64,000 bases of DNA from Vibrio cholerae (GTDB lineage: Bacteria > Actinomycetota > Actinomycetes > Actinomycetales > Micrococcaceae): contig WNZI01000013.1 in assembly GCA_009728235.1 (NCBI GenBank), forward strand, positions 1-64,000. Direction: 5' to 3'. Every line of letters starts with the position of its first letter. Within the stretch, counting starts at the first letter, position 1. The notes under the pieces were generated by a model. That model made no database searches, was not told the origin of the DNA, and saw only the letters and a program-made list of their open reading frames with translations. Both the position numbers and the translations under genes were made by a program. Below, in pieces: positions 1 through 8,776 of the stretch.

Positions 1-137
1 CGGCGAGGACGGACGGGATGCGGCGTCGTCCCTCGTGGCGGCGACGACAGTGGCGGACCCCGTGGAGCTTTCGGCACCCGGATTGCCGGAGCGGACGCGT
101 CGGGAGCTGGACCCGGACGTCCCGATGGCCCCGCTCA
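1..137 (-). CDS. Probable N-terminus of the next gene of the cyd operon (CydD-like ABC exporter), cut by window edge
   Basis: An open frame starts with GTG at 137 and runs off the left edge. The GTG overlaps the cydB stop codon as GTGA, the usual translational coupling in this genome. The 45 visible residues are Ser/Arg/Ala-rich and carry no domain, so the assignment is by position only. In actinobacteria cydAB is usually followed by cydD-cydC or a fused cydDC, an ABC exporter of thiols needed to assemble cytochrome bd. The frame could also be non-coding. Confidence 0.4.
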
Positions 138-1157
138 CAGGGCGGTGACGGCGTGCGCCGCCGGGATGCTGGCCTCCGACACCCGCCGCCGGAAGACCCA
201 GTAGGTCCACGCCTGGTACGCGAGGACGAGCGGCAGACCGAAGCAGGCGACGATGCTCATCAGGCCGAGCGTGTAGGGCGAGGAGGAGGCGTTCTGCACC
301 GTCAGGTCGAAGGCGGAGTCGAGCGTCGACGGCAGGACGACGGGGAAGGCCGCGCCGAAGATCGATCCGACGAGTGCGAGCATGCCAACACCCAGTGACG
401 CGAAGGCGCGACCGTCGCGTCCCGCGGTGGAGGACCGGTGGGCGGCGATGAACGCCACGGCGGCGACGACCACGACGAGCCAGGTGAGGACCGACCCGGT
501 GTCGAACTGGACGAGCAGCGCCCATCCGACGAAGGGGATCATCGCCACCGGCAGCAGTCGCCGGAAGAGGCGATCGGCCTGTCCCCGGACGCCTCCCTCG
601 GTCTTCAGGGCGATGAACGCCGCGGCGTGCACGAGGCAGAACAGGACGACGGCGGCCGCACCCAGGAAGGCCTGCGCAGTGGCCCAGGCGAAGGCGCCTC
701 CGACCCGGTTACCCGCCGCGTCGAGCGGCAGCCCCGTCGTCGTCAGTGCGAGGGCAGCACCGATACCGGCCGCCGCACAGAAGGAGCCGAGCGCTATCGC
801 CCAGTCCCAGCGGTTCCGCCAGGAGTCGCTGTCCCGCTTGCCACGCCATTCGAAGGCCACGGCGCGGAAGATCAGACCCAGCAGCACGAGCAGGAACGGA
901 AGATAGAGCGCCGACAGGAGCGAGGCGTACCAGTGGGGGAAGGCAGCGAACATCGCTCCGACCGCGGTCACGAGCCACACCTCGTTGCCGTCCCACACGG
1001 GACCCACCGTGTTGAGCAGCACCCGCCGCTGCGTGTCGTTCCGGGCCATCAGCTTCATGAGCATCCCCACGCCGAGGTCGAACCCCTCGAGGAAGAGGTA
1101 CCCGGCCCACAGCACGGCGATCAGGACGAACCAGAGAGTAGGGAGTGCCTCGGTCAT
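135..1157 (-). CDS. cydB: Cytochrome bd ubiquinol/menaquinol oxidase subunit II
   Basis: Subunit II of the high-affinity cytochrome bd terminal oxidase, which oxidises quinol and reduces oxygen to water in the membrane without pumping protons. The 340-residue product is of normal length, very hydrophobic, and opens with the conserved first helix containing a GFDLGVGML-type motif at about residues 25-33. The segments GPVWDGNEVWLV (about 52-63) and FRAVAFEWRGK (about 97-107) are typical of CydB. It lies 39 bases downstream of cydA in the same direction, so the two form one transcription unit. The stop overlaps the start of a probable cydD. Confidence 0.97.
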   Translation of the reverse strand: MTEALPTLWFVLIAVLWAGYLFLEGFDLGVGMLMKLMARNDTQRRVLLNTVGPVWDGNEVWLVTAVGAMFAAFPHWYASLLSALYLPFLLVLLGLIFRAVAFEWRGKRDSDSWRNRWDWAIALGSFCAAAGIGAALALTTTGLPLDAAGNRVGGAFAWATAQAFLGAAAVVLFCLVHAAAFIALKTEGGVRGQADRLFRRLLPVAMIPFVGWALLVQFDTGSVLTWLVVVVAAVAFIAAHRSSTAGRDGRAFASLGVGMLALVGSIFGAAFPVVLPSTLDSAFDLTVQNASSSPYTLGLMSIVACFGLPLVLAYQAWTYWVFRRRVSEASIPAAHAVTAL

Positions 1158-1196
1158 CGTTCAGCCTTCCGGTCGGAGATCCGTGCAGTGCTGCTG

Positions 1197-2771
1197 TCAG
1201 TAGGCGAAAGCGAGCACATCGCCGTCATCCTTTCGCTCCGGGTGCGAGCCCGGCTCGTCGTCGGCGTGGGCGAGCTCGGGCATGGCGGAGGCGGTGCCCC
1301 CGCGGACATAGGTGGTCAGGAGCTTCACCTCGACGACGAGGAGGACGGCGTACACGGAGGTCAGGGCGACGAGTGAGACGACCAGCTCGGCCAGGGACAC
1401 CCCGGGAGAGACGGCCGCGGCAGTGAACATGAAGACGCTGTCGATCCCGGACGGGTCGGGGTTGGGAGCGACGACGAAGGGCTGCCGTCCCATCTCGGTG
1501 AAGATCCATCCCGCGGAGTTGGCTCCGAAGGGAGCGAGGATCCCGAAGACCGCGAGTCGCATGAGCCAGCGTGACTCGGGCACGGTTCCTCTGCGGAGGA
1601 CCCATAGGGCGGCGCCGGCTGCGGCGGCTGCGACGGCGCCGAAGCCGATCATGATGCGGAACCCCCAGTAGGTCACCTCCATGACGGGCAGGTAGTCGAT
1701 CTCGGTCCCCGCACGCTCCCCGTACATCGGATCGTCCGGCAGGTGGGTGCCGTACTTCTCCTGGTACTCGGGCAGCAGGGTGTTCACGCCCTTGACCTCG
1801 GTGGTGAAGTCCCCGTTGGCCAGGAAGGAGAGCACGCCCGGTACCTCGATGACTGCCGTGATGTCGTCACAGCTCTGTGCGCCGAGGTTGCCCACGGAGA
1901 GGATCGAGAAGCCCGTACCGTCGTGACACGCCGCTTCGGCTGCCGCCATCTTCATGGGCTGCTGGTCGAACATCAGCTTGCCCTGGAGGTCCCCGGTGAT
2001 GCCGGTGCCCGCGAAGGCGATCATCGCGACGACGGCGCCGGCGCGTGCGGAGCGGAGCCATACCGTGTGATCGACAGCGTCACGGGCGCCGCTCCCGGCC
2101 CCCACGACGACGCTTCCGTCCGGAGCGAGGACGTCGAGTCCGTCGTGGCGGCGCTTCCACAGGTGGTACCAGCTGATGCCGAGCAGGAACGCCCCGGCGA
2201 CGGCGAGGGCACCGAAGACGGTATGGGGGAAAGCGACGAGGGCGGTGTTGTTGGTGAAGACCGCCCAGGCATCCACCATCACGGGCCTGCCGTCCACCAT
2301 CTCCACTCCCACCGGGTGCTGCATCCACGAATTGGCGACGAGGATGAAGTAGGCGGAGAAGACGGAGGCCAGCACGGCGGCCCACAGGCACAGCAGGTGG
2401 ACGAGCCGCGGCAGCCGACCCCAACCGAAGATCCAGAGACCCAGGAAGGTCGATTCGACGAAGAACGCGAGGAGCGCTTCCATCGCCAGGGGGGCGCCGA
2501 AGACATCCCCGACGAAGCGGCTGTACTCGCTCCAGGCCATGCCGAACTGGAATTCCTGCACGAGGCCGGTAGCGACTCCCATGATGAAATTGATGAGGAA
2601 GAGCTTTCCCCAGAACTTGGTCATGCGGAGGTAGTGGTCCTGGCCGGTGCGATGCCACATCGTCTGCATCGTTGCGACCAGGAGACCCAGTCCGATGGTC
2701 AGCGGGACCATGAGGAAGTGATAGACAGTGGTGATTCCGAATTGCCACCTGGCAATTTCCAAGGCTTCCAT
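1197..2771 (-). CDS. cydA: Cytochrome bd ubiquinol/menaquinol oxidase subunit I
   Basis: Subunit I carries the three haems and the quinol site. The translation has His18 (YHFLMVPLTIG), His183 (AFPHTVFGAL) and Met427 (FTEMGRQPF), which match the haem ligands known for this family. A GDLQGKLMFDQQPMKMAAAE segment forms the start of the quinol-binding Q loop. At 524 residues it fits the family. ATG at 2771 places the first helix correctly. It is first in its operon. Upstream lie three copies of a 17-bp dyad shared with the divergent BlaI-type regulator gene; the nearest is about 42 bases from the start codon, so control by that repressor is likely. Confidence 0.97.
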   Translation of the reverse strand: MEALEIARWQFGITTVYHFLMVPLTIGLGLLVATMQTMWHRTGQDHYLRMTKFWGKLFLINFIMGVATGLVQEFQFGMAWSEYSRFVGDVFGAPLAMEALLAFFVESTFLGLWIFGWGRLPRLVHLLCLWAAVLASVFSAYFILVANSWMQHPVGVEMVDGRPVMVDAWAVFTNNTALVAFPHTVFGALAVAGAFLLGISWYHLWKRRHDGLDVLAPDGSVVVGAGSGARDAVDHTVWLRSARAGAVVAMIAFAGTGITGDLQGKLMFDQQPMKMAAAEAACHDGTGFSILSVGNLGAQSCDDITAVIEVPGVLSFLANGDFTTEVKGVNTLLPEYQEKYGTHLPDDPMYGERAGTEIDYLPVMEVTYWGFRIMIGFGAVAAAAAGAALWVLRRGTVPESRWLMRLAVFGILAPFGANSAGWIFTEMGRQPFVVAPNPDPSGIDSVFMFTAAAVSPGVSLAELVVSLVALTSVYAVLLVVEVKLLTTYVRGGTASAMPELAHADDEPGSHPERKDDGDVLAFAY

Positions 2772-2812
2772 CGGGCCCTCTCAGCAGCGCCTGGCGTCGG
2801 CGACGACGGAAC

Positions 2813-2885
2813 TTCTACACAATGTAGAAGAAGTTCTTCTACATATCGTAGAACAAATCGGGGCTGATTTCTACGCGGGGTAGAA
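2813..2885. promoter_or_regulatory. Triple BlaI-type operator: three 17-bp dyads TTCTAC-N5-GTAGAA
   Basis: Three copies of the same 17-bp inverted repeat occur in the cydA/blaI intergenic region: 2813-2829 (TTCTACA-CAA-TGTAGAA; arms are 8 bases when the flanking C and G are counted), 2837-2853 (TTCTAC-ATATC-GTAGAA) and 2869-2885 (TTCTAC-GCGGG-GTAGAA). Starts are 24 and 32 bases apart. BlaI/MecI/CopY repressors bind TACA/TGTA dyads, and a BlaI-family gene starts at 2995. The sites therefore probably serve as operators for both cydAB and the regulator. The sequence is seen directly; the binding protein is inferred. Confidence 0.8.
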
Positions 2886-2994
2886 ATGTCGGCTGCAACG
2901 CGGTACCTTTGATGCACACCACGACTCATCGCTCCCCCGTGGAGCGGATCCGGGTCCGGGCAGGACGCGGATCGGTTTGATTGAAGGAAAGAAC

Positions 2995-3363
2995 ATGGCA
3001 ACGCTCGGAGACCTCGAACGCACGGTGATGGACCTGCTCTGGACCACGCCGGAAGCGATGACCGCCAACGAACTGCGGGACGCCATTGCCGAGGCTCCGT
3101 CCGGAGAAGTAGGCCGCGAGCTGGCCGTCACGACGGTGCTCACTGTCCTGTCACGGCTGGAGAAGAAGGGGCTCGTCGAGCGCGAGCGCGACAGCCGGCC
3201 GCACAAGTACAGGTCCGTGACGAGCCGCGAGGACCACACCGCGGAGCTCATGCACGATGTCCTCGTGACCGCACCCGACCGTGAGGCAGTGCTCGTGCGC
3301 TTCATCGGCAGCGTATCCGAGGCCGAGGCCGAAACACTCCGCAAGCTGCTCGGCCGCAGCTGA
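2995..3363 (+). CDS. BlaI/MecI/CopY-family winged-helix transcriptional repressor
   Basis: A 122-residue protein with the BlaI-family fold: an N-terminal winged helix (GDLERTVMDLLW near residues 4-15; TTVLTVLSRLEKKGLVERE near 45-63) followed by a dimerisation tail. ATG at 2995 is preceded by GAAGGAAAG at the correct distance; a TTG six codons upstream is in frame but less likely. The neighbouring gene, 7 bases downstream, encodes an M56 protease, the class that inactivates BlaI by cleavage. Three dyads upstream are probable operators, which suggests autoregulation and control of the divergent cydAB. The name fits the family, but there is no beta-lactamase nearby, so the role is probably not antibiotic resistance. 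Confidence 0.93.
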   Translation: MATLGDLERTVMDLLWTTPEAMTANELRDAIAEAPSGEVGRELAVTTVLTVLSRLEKKGLVERERDSRPHKYRSVTSREDHTAELMHDVLVTAPDREAVLVRFIGSVSEAEAETLRKLLGRS

Positions 3364-3370
3364 CCCGCCC

Positions 3371-4365
3371 GTGTTCTGGGCCTCCTACCTGCTCGCGACC
3401 CTCGCGATCATCCTCGCGTGGCCTGCGCCGATCCTGCTCTCCCGCGCCGACTGGCCGGCTCGGGCGCGTTCACGGCGATGGTGCTCTGGCAGTCGATAGC
3501 ACTGGCCGGCGGGTTGTCGATGATCGGGGCGATGCTCGTCTGGGGCCTCGAACCGCTGGGGGACAACCTGGTGTCGGCGTCGGCCGGCTTCCTCGGCATC
3601 CTGCTCGACGGCAAGCCGGCCGAGAACCTCGGCGTGGTCCACGTCTTCGCCATCAGCGCGGCGACCCTCCTGTTCGGTCATCTCGTCTTCACGCTCGTCC
3701 TGACCTTCGTCCGCATCCGGCGCCAACGCAGGCGCCACCGGGACATGCTGAACCTGCTGAGCTCCCCGTCCGCCGACCAGCCGGCAACACTGGTCATCAG
3801 TCATCCCGCCCCCGTGGCCTACTGCCTCCCCGGCGGCGCGCGGTCCGTGACCGTCATGTCGGACGGGCTCATGGACCTGCTCACCCGGGCGGAGCTCGAC
3901 GCAGTCCTGACGCACGAGCACGCCCACCTGCACCAGCGTCACCACCTGCTGCTGTGGGCTTTCGCGGCCTGGCGCTCTGCCCTGCCCTGGCTGCCGACGT
4001 CGCAGCTCGCGCAGCGCGCGGTGAGCGAACTCATCGAGATGCTCGCCGATGACGAAGCCCTGCGCCACGTCGACGAGCCGACGCTGGTGCGTGCCATCGC
4101 CATCGTCGGCTCAGGGGCGCTGCCGTCGACGCCGGACGCCCTCGAGGACGCGCTGACGGAGGTGCCCGGCAGCAGGCCTGGTTCCGGGATCACGGGGCTG
4201 CCGGGGGGATCCGCCGACACGCAGGCCACGGCGCACCGCCTGCGCCGCCTCCTGACTCCCCTGCCGCCGCTGAACCGTGTCCAGCAGGGCCTGGCGCTGT
4301 CCACGGCCGGGTTGCTCCTGGTGGTCCCTCCGGCCCTGCTGATAGCCCCGGAACTGCTGGGCTGA
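3371..4365 (+). CDS. M56-family (BlaR1/MecR1-type) membrane zinc metallopeptidase, frameshifted in this sequence
   Basis: Read from GTG at 3371 the protein begins with a membrane helix (FWASYLLATLAIILAWPAPI). The frame then closes at 3499, while the continuation (FTAMVLWQSIALAGGLSMIG) lies one frame away. Restoring one base near 3466 gives a 331-residue protein with four or so membrane helices and a zinc site HEHAH encoded at about 3912-3926. M56 enzymes cleave BlaI-type repressors. There is no C-terminal penicillin-binding sensor domain as in BlaR1, so the inducing signal is unknown. It follows the repressor gene by 7 bases and is surely co-transcribed. The frameshift matches other one-base losses in the window and is probably a sequence error. 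Confidence 0.85.
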
Positions 4366-4399
4366 GCGAGCCGGTTCCCTGAAGCGCTGTCCGCCCTGG

Positions 4400-4425
4400 C
4401 GCGTCCGGTGCCCGCACCGGACGCG
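4400..4425. terminator. Hairpin between convergent M56 gene and parE
   Basis: Perfect 11-bp stem CGCGTCCGGTG / CACCGGACGCG with a 4-base loop. It lies between two convergent genes and has no T run, so it may act as a bidirectional or factor-assisted terminator. Confidence 0.5.
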
Positions 4426-4477
4426 GTACGCCCGGCTCCGGGACCGACGGGCGGCGAGCGCAGGTCGCGGTGCCGGT

Positions 4478-6586
4478 TCAGGCGTCGATGCGGTCCCGGT
4501 CGAGCGAGGCTGCACCCTCGACGATGAAGTCCTTGCGCGGGGCGACGTCGCTGCCCATGAGGAGGTTGAACACGCGCTCGGCTGATTCGGCCTCGGTGAT
4601 CCGCACGCGTCGCAGGGTCCTGTGGCGCGGATCCATCGTCGTCTCGGCCAACTGGTCCGCGTCCATCTCGCCCAGGCCCTTGTACCGCTGGATCGGCGAC
4701 TTGTACCGCTTGCCCTGCTTTTCCAGTGCGGCGAGCAGGCGGTTCAGCTCCGCCTCCGAGTAGGTGTAGATCATCTCGTTGGCCTTGGAGCCACCGTTGA
4801 CCACCTCCACGCGGTGCAGCGGCGGAACGGCCGCATACACCCGGCCTGCTTCGACCAGGGGGCGCATGTACCGGAAGAAGAGCGTCAGGAGCAGGGTCCG
4901 GATGTGGGCGCCGTCGACGTCGGCATCCGTCATCAGGATGATCTTCCCGTAGCGCCGCGCGTCCAGCTGGAAGCTGCGCCCCGACCCGGCGCCGACGACC
5001 TGGATGAGTGCAGCGCACTCGGCGTTGGACAGCATGTCCCCCACCGACGCCTTCTGCACGTTCAGGATCTTCCCCCTGATCGGCAGCAGTGCCTGGTAGT
5101 CGGATGACCTCGCCAGCTTCGCCGTCCCGAGCGCGCTGTCGCCCTCGACGATGAACAGCTCCGACCGCTCCGCGTCGTCGATGCGGCAGTCTGCCAGCTT
5201 CGCGGGCATCGTGGAGGTCTCCAGTGCGTTCTTCCTGCGCTGGGTCTCCTTGTGCACCCTGGCGGAGATCCTCGACTTCATCTCCGCGACGACCTTCTCC
5301 AGCAGCAGGGCTGACTGCGCCTTGTCGTTGCGGGCGGTGGAGGACAGCCGCGCCTGCAGTTCCTTCTCCACGACCCTCGCCACGATGGCCTTGACGGCCG
5401 AGGTACCCAGGATCTCCTTGGTCTGGCCCTCGAACTGGGGCTCCGCGAGACGGACGGTGAGCACCGCCGTCAGCCCTGCGAAGACGTCGTCCTTCTCGAT
5501 CTTGTCGTTCCCCGCCTTGAGCTTCCGGGCATTGGCGGCGATGACGGTACGGAACGTCTTGAGGAGCGCCTGCTCGAAGCCGTTCTGGTGGGTCCCGCCC
5601 TTCGGCGTCGCGATGATGTTGACGTAGCTCCGCACGGTGGTCTCGTAGCCGATACCCCAGCGCAGTGCGATGTCGACGTCGCACTCGCGTTCCACCTCCG
5701 CCATCTGGCTGTGCCCGCGCTCGTCGAGGACGGGCACCGACTCCTTGAATCTGCCCGAGCCCTGGAAACGCCAGACGTCGGTGACGGCGGCGTCGAGGGC
5801 CAGGAACTCCGCGTACTCGGAGATGCCACCGTCATGATGGAAGACCTCCTCGACCGGACCCGCCTCTGCCGGTGTGCCGGCGAGCTTGCGCTCGTCCCGC
5901 AGCGTGATGCGCAGGCCCGGCACGAGGAACGACGTCTGCCGCGCACGGGTCTGCAGCTCCTCGTAGGAGAAGGCCGCATCAGGCGTGAAGATCTGCCGGT
6001 CAGCCCAGTACCGGATGCGCGTACCCGTCACCCCGCGCTTGGCCGAACCGATGACTTCGAGCCGCGACCCGTCGAGGAAGGGTTCGAACGCGGAGTCGGG
6101 CGACGGCGACCGGCCGTCCTTGAACACACCCGGCTCACCGCGCCTGAACGACATGGTGTAGGTCTTGCTCCCGCGGTCGACGAAGACGTCCAGGCGCGAG
6201 GACAACGCATTCACGACGCTCGCACCCACGCCGTGGAGGCCTCCCGACGCCGTGTAGGAGCCGCCGCCGAACTTGCCTCCGGCGTGCAGTTTGGTGAAGA
6301 CGACCTCCACGCCGCTCAACCCGGTCTTCGGTTCGATGTCCACCGGGATGCCGCGACCGTCGTCATGGATCTCCACCGATCCGTCGGCGTGCAGGATCAC
6401 GGTGATGCTCTGCCCGTAGCCTGCCAGCGCCTCGTCCACGGAGTTGTCGATGATCTCCCACAGGCAGTGCATGAGGCCACGGGAGTCGGTCGAGCCGATG
6501 TACATCCCGGGACGCTTGCGCACGGCCTCGAGCCCCTCGAGGACCGAGAGGTGCCGAGCTGTGTAGTTCGAGGTGGGAGGTGTCAC
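4478..6586 (-). CDS. parE: DNA topoisomerase IV subunit B (GyrB/ParE-type ATPase subunit)
   Basis: ATPase subunit of a type IIA topoisomerase. The 702-residue product has the GHKL ATPase domain (DNSVDEALAGYG near 47-58; GGLHGVGASVVNALS near 115-129), the transducer domain, the TOPRIM metal site (VEGDSALGTAKLA and DADVDGAHIRTLLL) and the C-terminal RYKGLGEMDADQL motif. The EGDSALGTAK variant, in place of the usual EGDSAGG, and the location beside sigA fit the actinobacterial topoisomerase IV-type paralogue rather than the origin-linked gyrB. A parC partner is not in the window. It may be named gyrB in some annotations. Confidence 0.88.
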   Translation of the reverse strand: MTPPTSNYTARHLSVLEGLEAVRKRPGMYIGSTDSRGLMHCLWEIIDNSVDEALAGYGQSITVILHADGSVEIHDDGRGIPVDIEPKTGLSGVEVVFTKLHAGGKFGGGSYTASGGLHGVGASVVNALSSRLDVFVDRGSKTYTMSFRRGEPGVFKDGRSPSPDSAFEPFLDGSRLEVIGSAKRGVTGTRIRYWADRQIFTPDAAFSYEELQTRARQTSFLVPGLRITLRDERKLAGTPAEAGPVEEVFHHDGGISEYAEFLALDAAVTDVWRFQGSGRFKESVPVLDERGHSQMAEVERECDVDIALRWGIGYETTVRSYVNIIATPKGGTHQNGFEQALLKTFRTVIAANARKLKAGNDKIEKDDVFAGLTAVLTVRLAEPQFEGQTKEILGTSAVKAIVARVVEKELQARLSSTARNDKAQSALLLEKVVAEMKSRISARVHKETQRRKNALETSTMPAKLADCRIDDAERSELFIVEGDSALGTAKLARSSDYQALLPIRGKILNVQKASVGDMLSNAECAALIQVVGAGSGRSFQLDARRYGKIILMTDADVDGAHIRTLLLTLFFRYMRPLVEAGRVYAAVPPLHRVEVVNGGSKANEMIYTYSEAELNRLLAALEKQGKRYKSPIQRYKGLGEMDADQLAETTMDPRHRTLRRVRITEAESAERVFNLLMGSDVAPRKDFIVEGAASLDRDRIDA

Positions 6587-6838
6587 TGCGGAAGGGTCTC
6601 CTTGGCGGAACGGGCACGATCCAGGACAGGCGTCAGGAGGGTGATTGCTCGGAAGAGTCTCTTCAGTTTATTACGCGGGTCCGACACCGTCCCGCAGGCG
6701 CGTCCCCGCGGCTCCGACCGGCTGCGGTCGGGGCGACCCATACCCCTCGTACGCCGGGAGCGAAAGGAGGCCCAGCCTGCGAAGGCACGGTGACGAATAG
6801 TGGTTATATGAGTACACGATCCACATGAGGAGGCAATC
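6587..6838. promoter_or_regulatory. Divergent promoter region between parE and the DUF7455 gene
   Basis: A 252-base gap without a convincing gene. It must hold promoters in both directions. TTATAT near 6803 on the plus strand and TAATAA-like sequence near 6668-6673 on the minus strand are possible -10 elements, but no matching -35 was clear. Short open frames here are not credible genes. Confidence 0.4.
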
Positions 6839-7060
6839 ATGACCACTGCAGTAGCAACTCGCGAACTCACTGCCCTGGACCGCTGTGACCGATGCGGCGC
6901 CCAGGCCTACGTGAGGGCAGTCCTTCAGTCCTCCGGTGGAGAGCTTCTGTTCTGCGGCCACCACGCGCGCGCAGTCGAAGCGAACCTGAAGCCGCTCACC
7001 TCTGAGTGGCAGGACGAGACGGAACGGCTTCGCGAGAAGCCGGCAGCCGTCGGCGACTGA
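6839..7060 (+). CDS. Small DUF7455-type zinc-ribbon-like protein
   Basis: A 73-residue protein that opens MTTAVATRELTALDRCDRCG. It has one CxxC pair (CDRCG, residues 16-20) and a later CGHH motif (about 39-42), which together could bind one zinc ion. ATG at 6839 follows a strong AGGAGG. Small proteins of this type sit between sigA and a gyrB/parE gene in many actinobacteria. The function is unknown. It is transcribed alone and ends at a strong hairpin. Confidence 0.85.
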   Translation: MTTAVATRELTALDRCDRCGAQAYVRAVLQSSGGELLFCGHHARAVEANLKPLTSEWQDETERLREKPAAVGD

Positions 7061-7120
7061 TCGGCAGCTGAACCCCACCCACTGACCCAGAGCGGACGCC
7101 CCGTGTACAGGCGCCGCAGC

Positions 7121-7159
7121 ACAAGGAAGGGCCCCTCCCCTGGAGGGGCCCTTCCTTGT
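7121..7159. terminator. Strong terminator hairpin after the DUF7455 gene
   Basis: Perfect 18-bp stem (7121-7138 with 7142-7159) and a 3-base loop; the core is AAGGGCCCCTCC. It lies 60 bases after the DUF7455 stop and can terminate in either direction. Confidence 0.85.
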
Positions 7160-7227
7160 GTGCGCTGTGACCGGCGCGGCGACCGGCGCCTGCGCCGCAG
7201 GTGAGTCGACCGTACCGCCGACGACGA

Positions 7228-7254
7228 AGGGCCCCTCCCGAAGGAAGGGGCCCT
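7228..7254. terminator. Terminator hairpin downstream of sigA
   Basis: Stem AGGGCCCCT (7228-7236) with AGGGGCCCT (7246-7254). It lies 18 bases beyond the sigA stop on the minus strand. It shares the GGGCCCCT core of the neighbouring hairpin at 7121-7159, so the two face-to-face terminators are related in sequence. Confidence 0.7.
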
Positions 7255-7272
7255 CGGCCGTAGCGGTACCGG

Positions 7273-8477
7273 TCAGTCCAGGTAGTCCCGCAGCACCTGC
7301 GACCGTGAGGGGTGCCTGAGCTTGGACATGGTCTTCGACTCGATCTGGCGGATCCGCTCGCGGGTCACCCCGTAGACCTTCCCGATCTCGTCGAGGGTCT
7401 TGGGCTGGCCGTCCGTCAGGCCGAAGCGCATGGCCACGACGCCGGCCTCCCGCTCGGAGAGCGTGTCGAGCACCGAGTGGAGCTGCTCCTGAAGGAGCGT
7501 GAAGCTCACGGCGTCGGCCGGCACCACGGCCTCGGAGTCCTCGATCAGGTCGCCGAACTCCGAGTCGCCGTCCTCGCCCAGCGGCGTGTGCAGCGAGATG
7601 GGCTCACGGCCGTACTTCTGGACCTCGACGACCTTCTCCGGGGTCATGTCCAGCTCGAGCGCCAGCTCCTCGGGGGTCGGCTCGCGACCGAGGTCCTGCA
7701 GCATCTGGCGCTGGACACGCGCCAGCTTGTTGATGACTTCCACCATGTGGACGGGAATACGGATGGTGCGGGCCTGGTCGGCCATGGCGCGGGTGATGGC
7801 CTGTCGGATCCACCAGGTCGCGTAGGTCGAGAACTTGAAGCCCTTCGTGTAGTCGAACTTCTCGACGCGCGGATGAGACCGAGGTTGCCCTCCTGGATCA
7901 GGTCGAGGAAGAGCATGCCGCGGCCTGTGTACCGCTTGGCGAGGGACACGACGAGGCGGAGGTTCGCCTCCAGGAGGTGGTTCTTCGCCCGCTTGCCGTC
8001 GTGGATCACGAATTCGAGTTCACGCCTGAGCTTCGGATCCATGTCGGGATCGGCGGCAATCTTCTCCTCCGCGAAGAGACCGGCCTCGATGCGCAGAGCG
8101 AGGTCCACTTCCTGCTCGGCGTTGAGCAGTGCCACCTTGCCGATCTGCTTGAGGTAGTCCTTGACGGGATCAGCCGTGGCGCCGGCAGAGACGACCTGCT
8201 GGGCAGGAGCGTCGTCGTCGTCGGCGTCGGAGTAGACGAATCCGGTGGTCGAGCCGACCTCGGCAGCTTCCGGCTTGAGGTCCTCGGCGTCGACCTCGAC
8301 GGCGGGGTCCGCGACCTCGAGCGTGTCCACCGAACCCTGGGCGTCCGAAGTCGAGGCCTTGGCGGCCGCAGCGGAGGAAGCAGCCTTCGTGGCAGGCTTC
8401 TTCGCCGCTACCCGTCGCTTGGTGGTGGTGGTACCAGCGTCTGTCGACGCCGGTGCTGCTGTCTTCTTGACCGACAC
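7273..8477 (-). CDS. sigA: Primary RNA polymerase sigma factor (RpoD/SigA), frameshifted in this sequence
   Basis: Housekeeping sigma-70 factor. GTG at 8477 follows AAAGG. The N-terminus is Lys/Ala/Thr-rich, then region 1.2 ([20 protein letters not shown]), region 2 ([29 protein letters not shown], then [19 protein letters not shown]) and region 4.2 ([20 protein letters not shown]). The reading frame breaks inside region 2.1/2.2 at about 7866: RA is followed by VEKFDYTKG only if one base (a C on the plus strand) is restored. With it the protein is 401 residues. Since this factor is essential, the break is almost certainly a sequence error. Confidence 0.95.
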
Positions 8478-8776
8478 AGAGAACCTTTCGTACGGCGATG
8501 TGTGATGCCATCAGACGGACAACACCACTATGACCCTGTCAAGTCCGTGCTGGTTACCAGACTCGACCGGCGGGGCCACTTCCTCGGAAAACGGCCCTGC
8601 CTCCCTCGCTATTCCCCGGGAGGACCGCTTCTCGGCGGCCTGCCCGGCTCTGTGCTCGGTAGTGTTCTGGTGCACGGACCCAACCGGGTCTCAAATTTCA
8701 TTGTCTCACGTCCGCCATGCGCCGGAAAATCCCCCGGCGGACATGGGCGGTCGGCACACGCTGTGCGCCCGCTGCT
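8478..8776. promoter_or_regulatory. sigA upstream region with a TTGACA element
   Basis: A 299-base gap between sigA and the DUF4192 gene. On the minus strand a perfect TTGACA lies at 8542-8537, about 60 bases before the sigA start codon. The expected -10 position is weak, so only the -35 is noted. Part of the gap (8706-8776) may encode the true C-terminus of the DUF4192 protein if that gene has lost a base near 8845. Confidence 0.4.

Noticed and set aside
5588-6793. 401-codon plus-strand frame over parE
   Set aside because: Complement-frame artefact of parE, no domain, no ribosome site.
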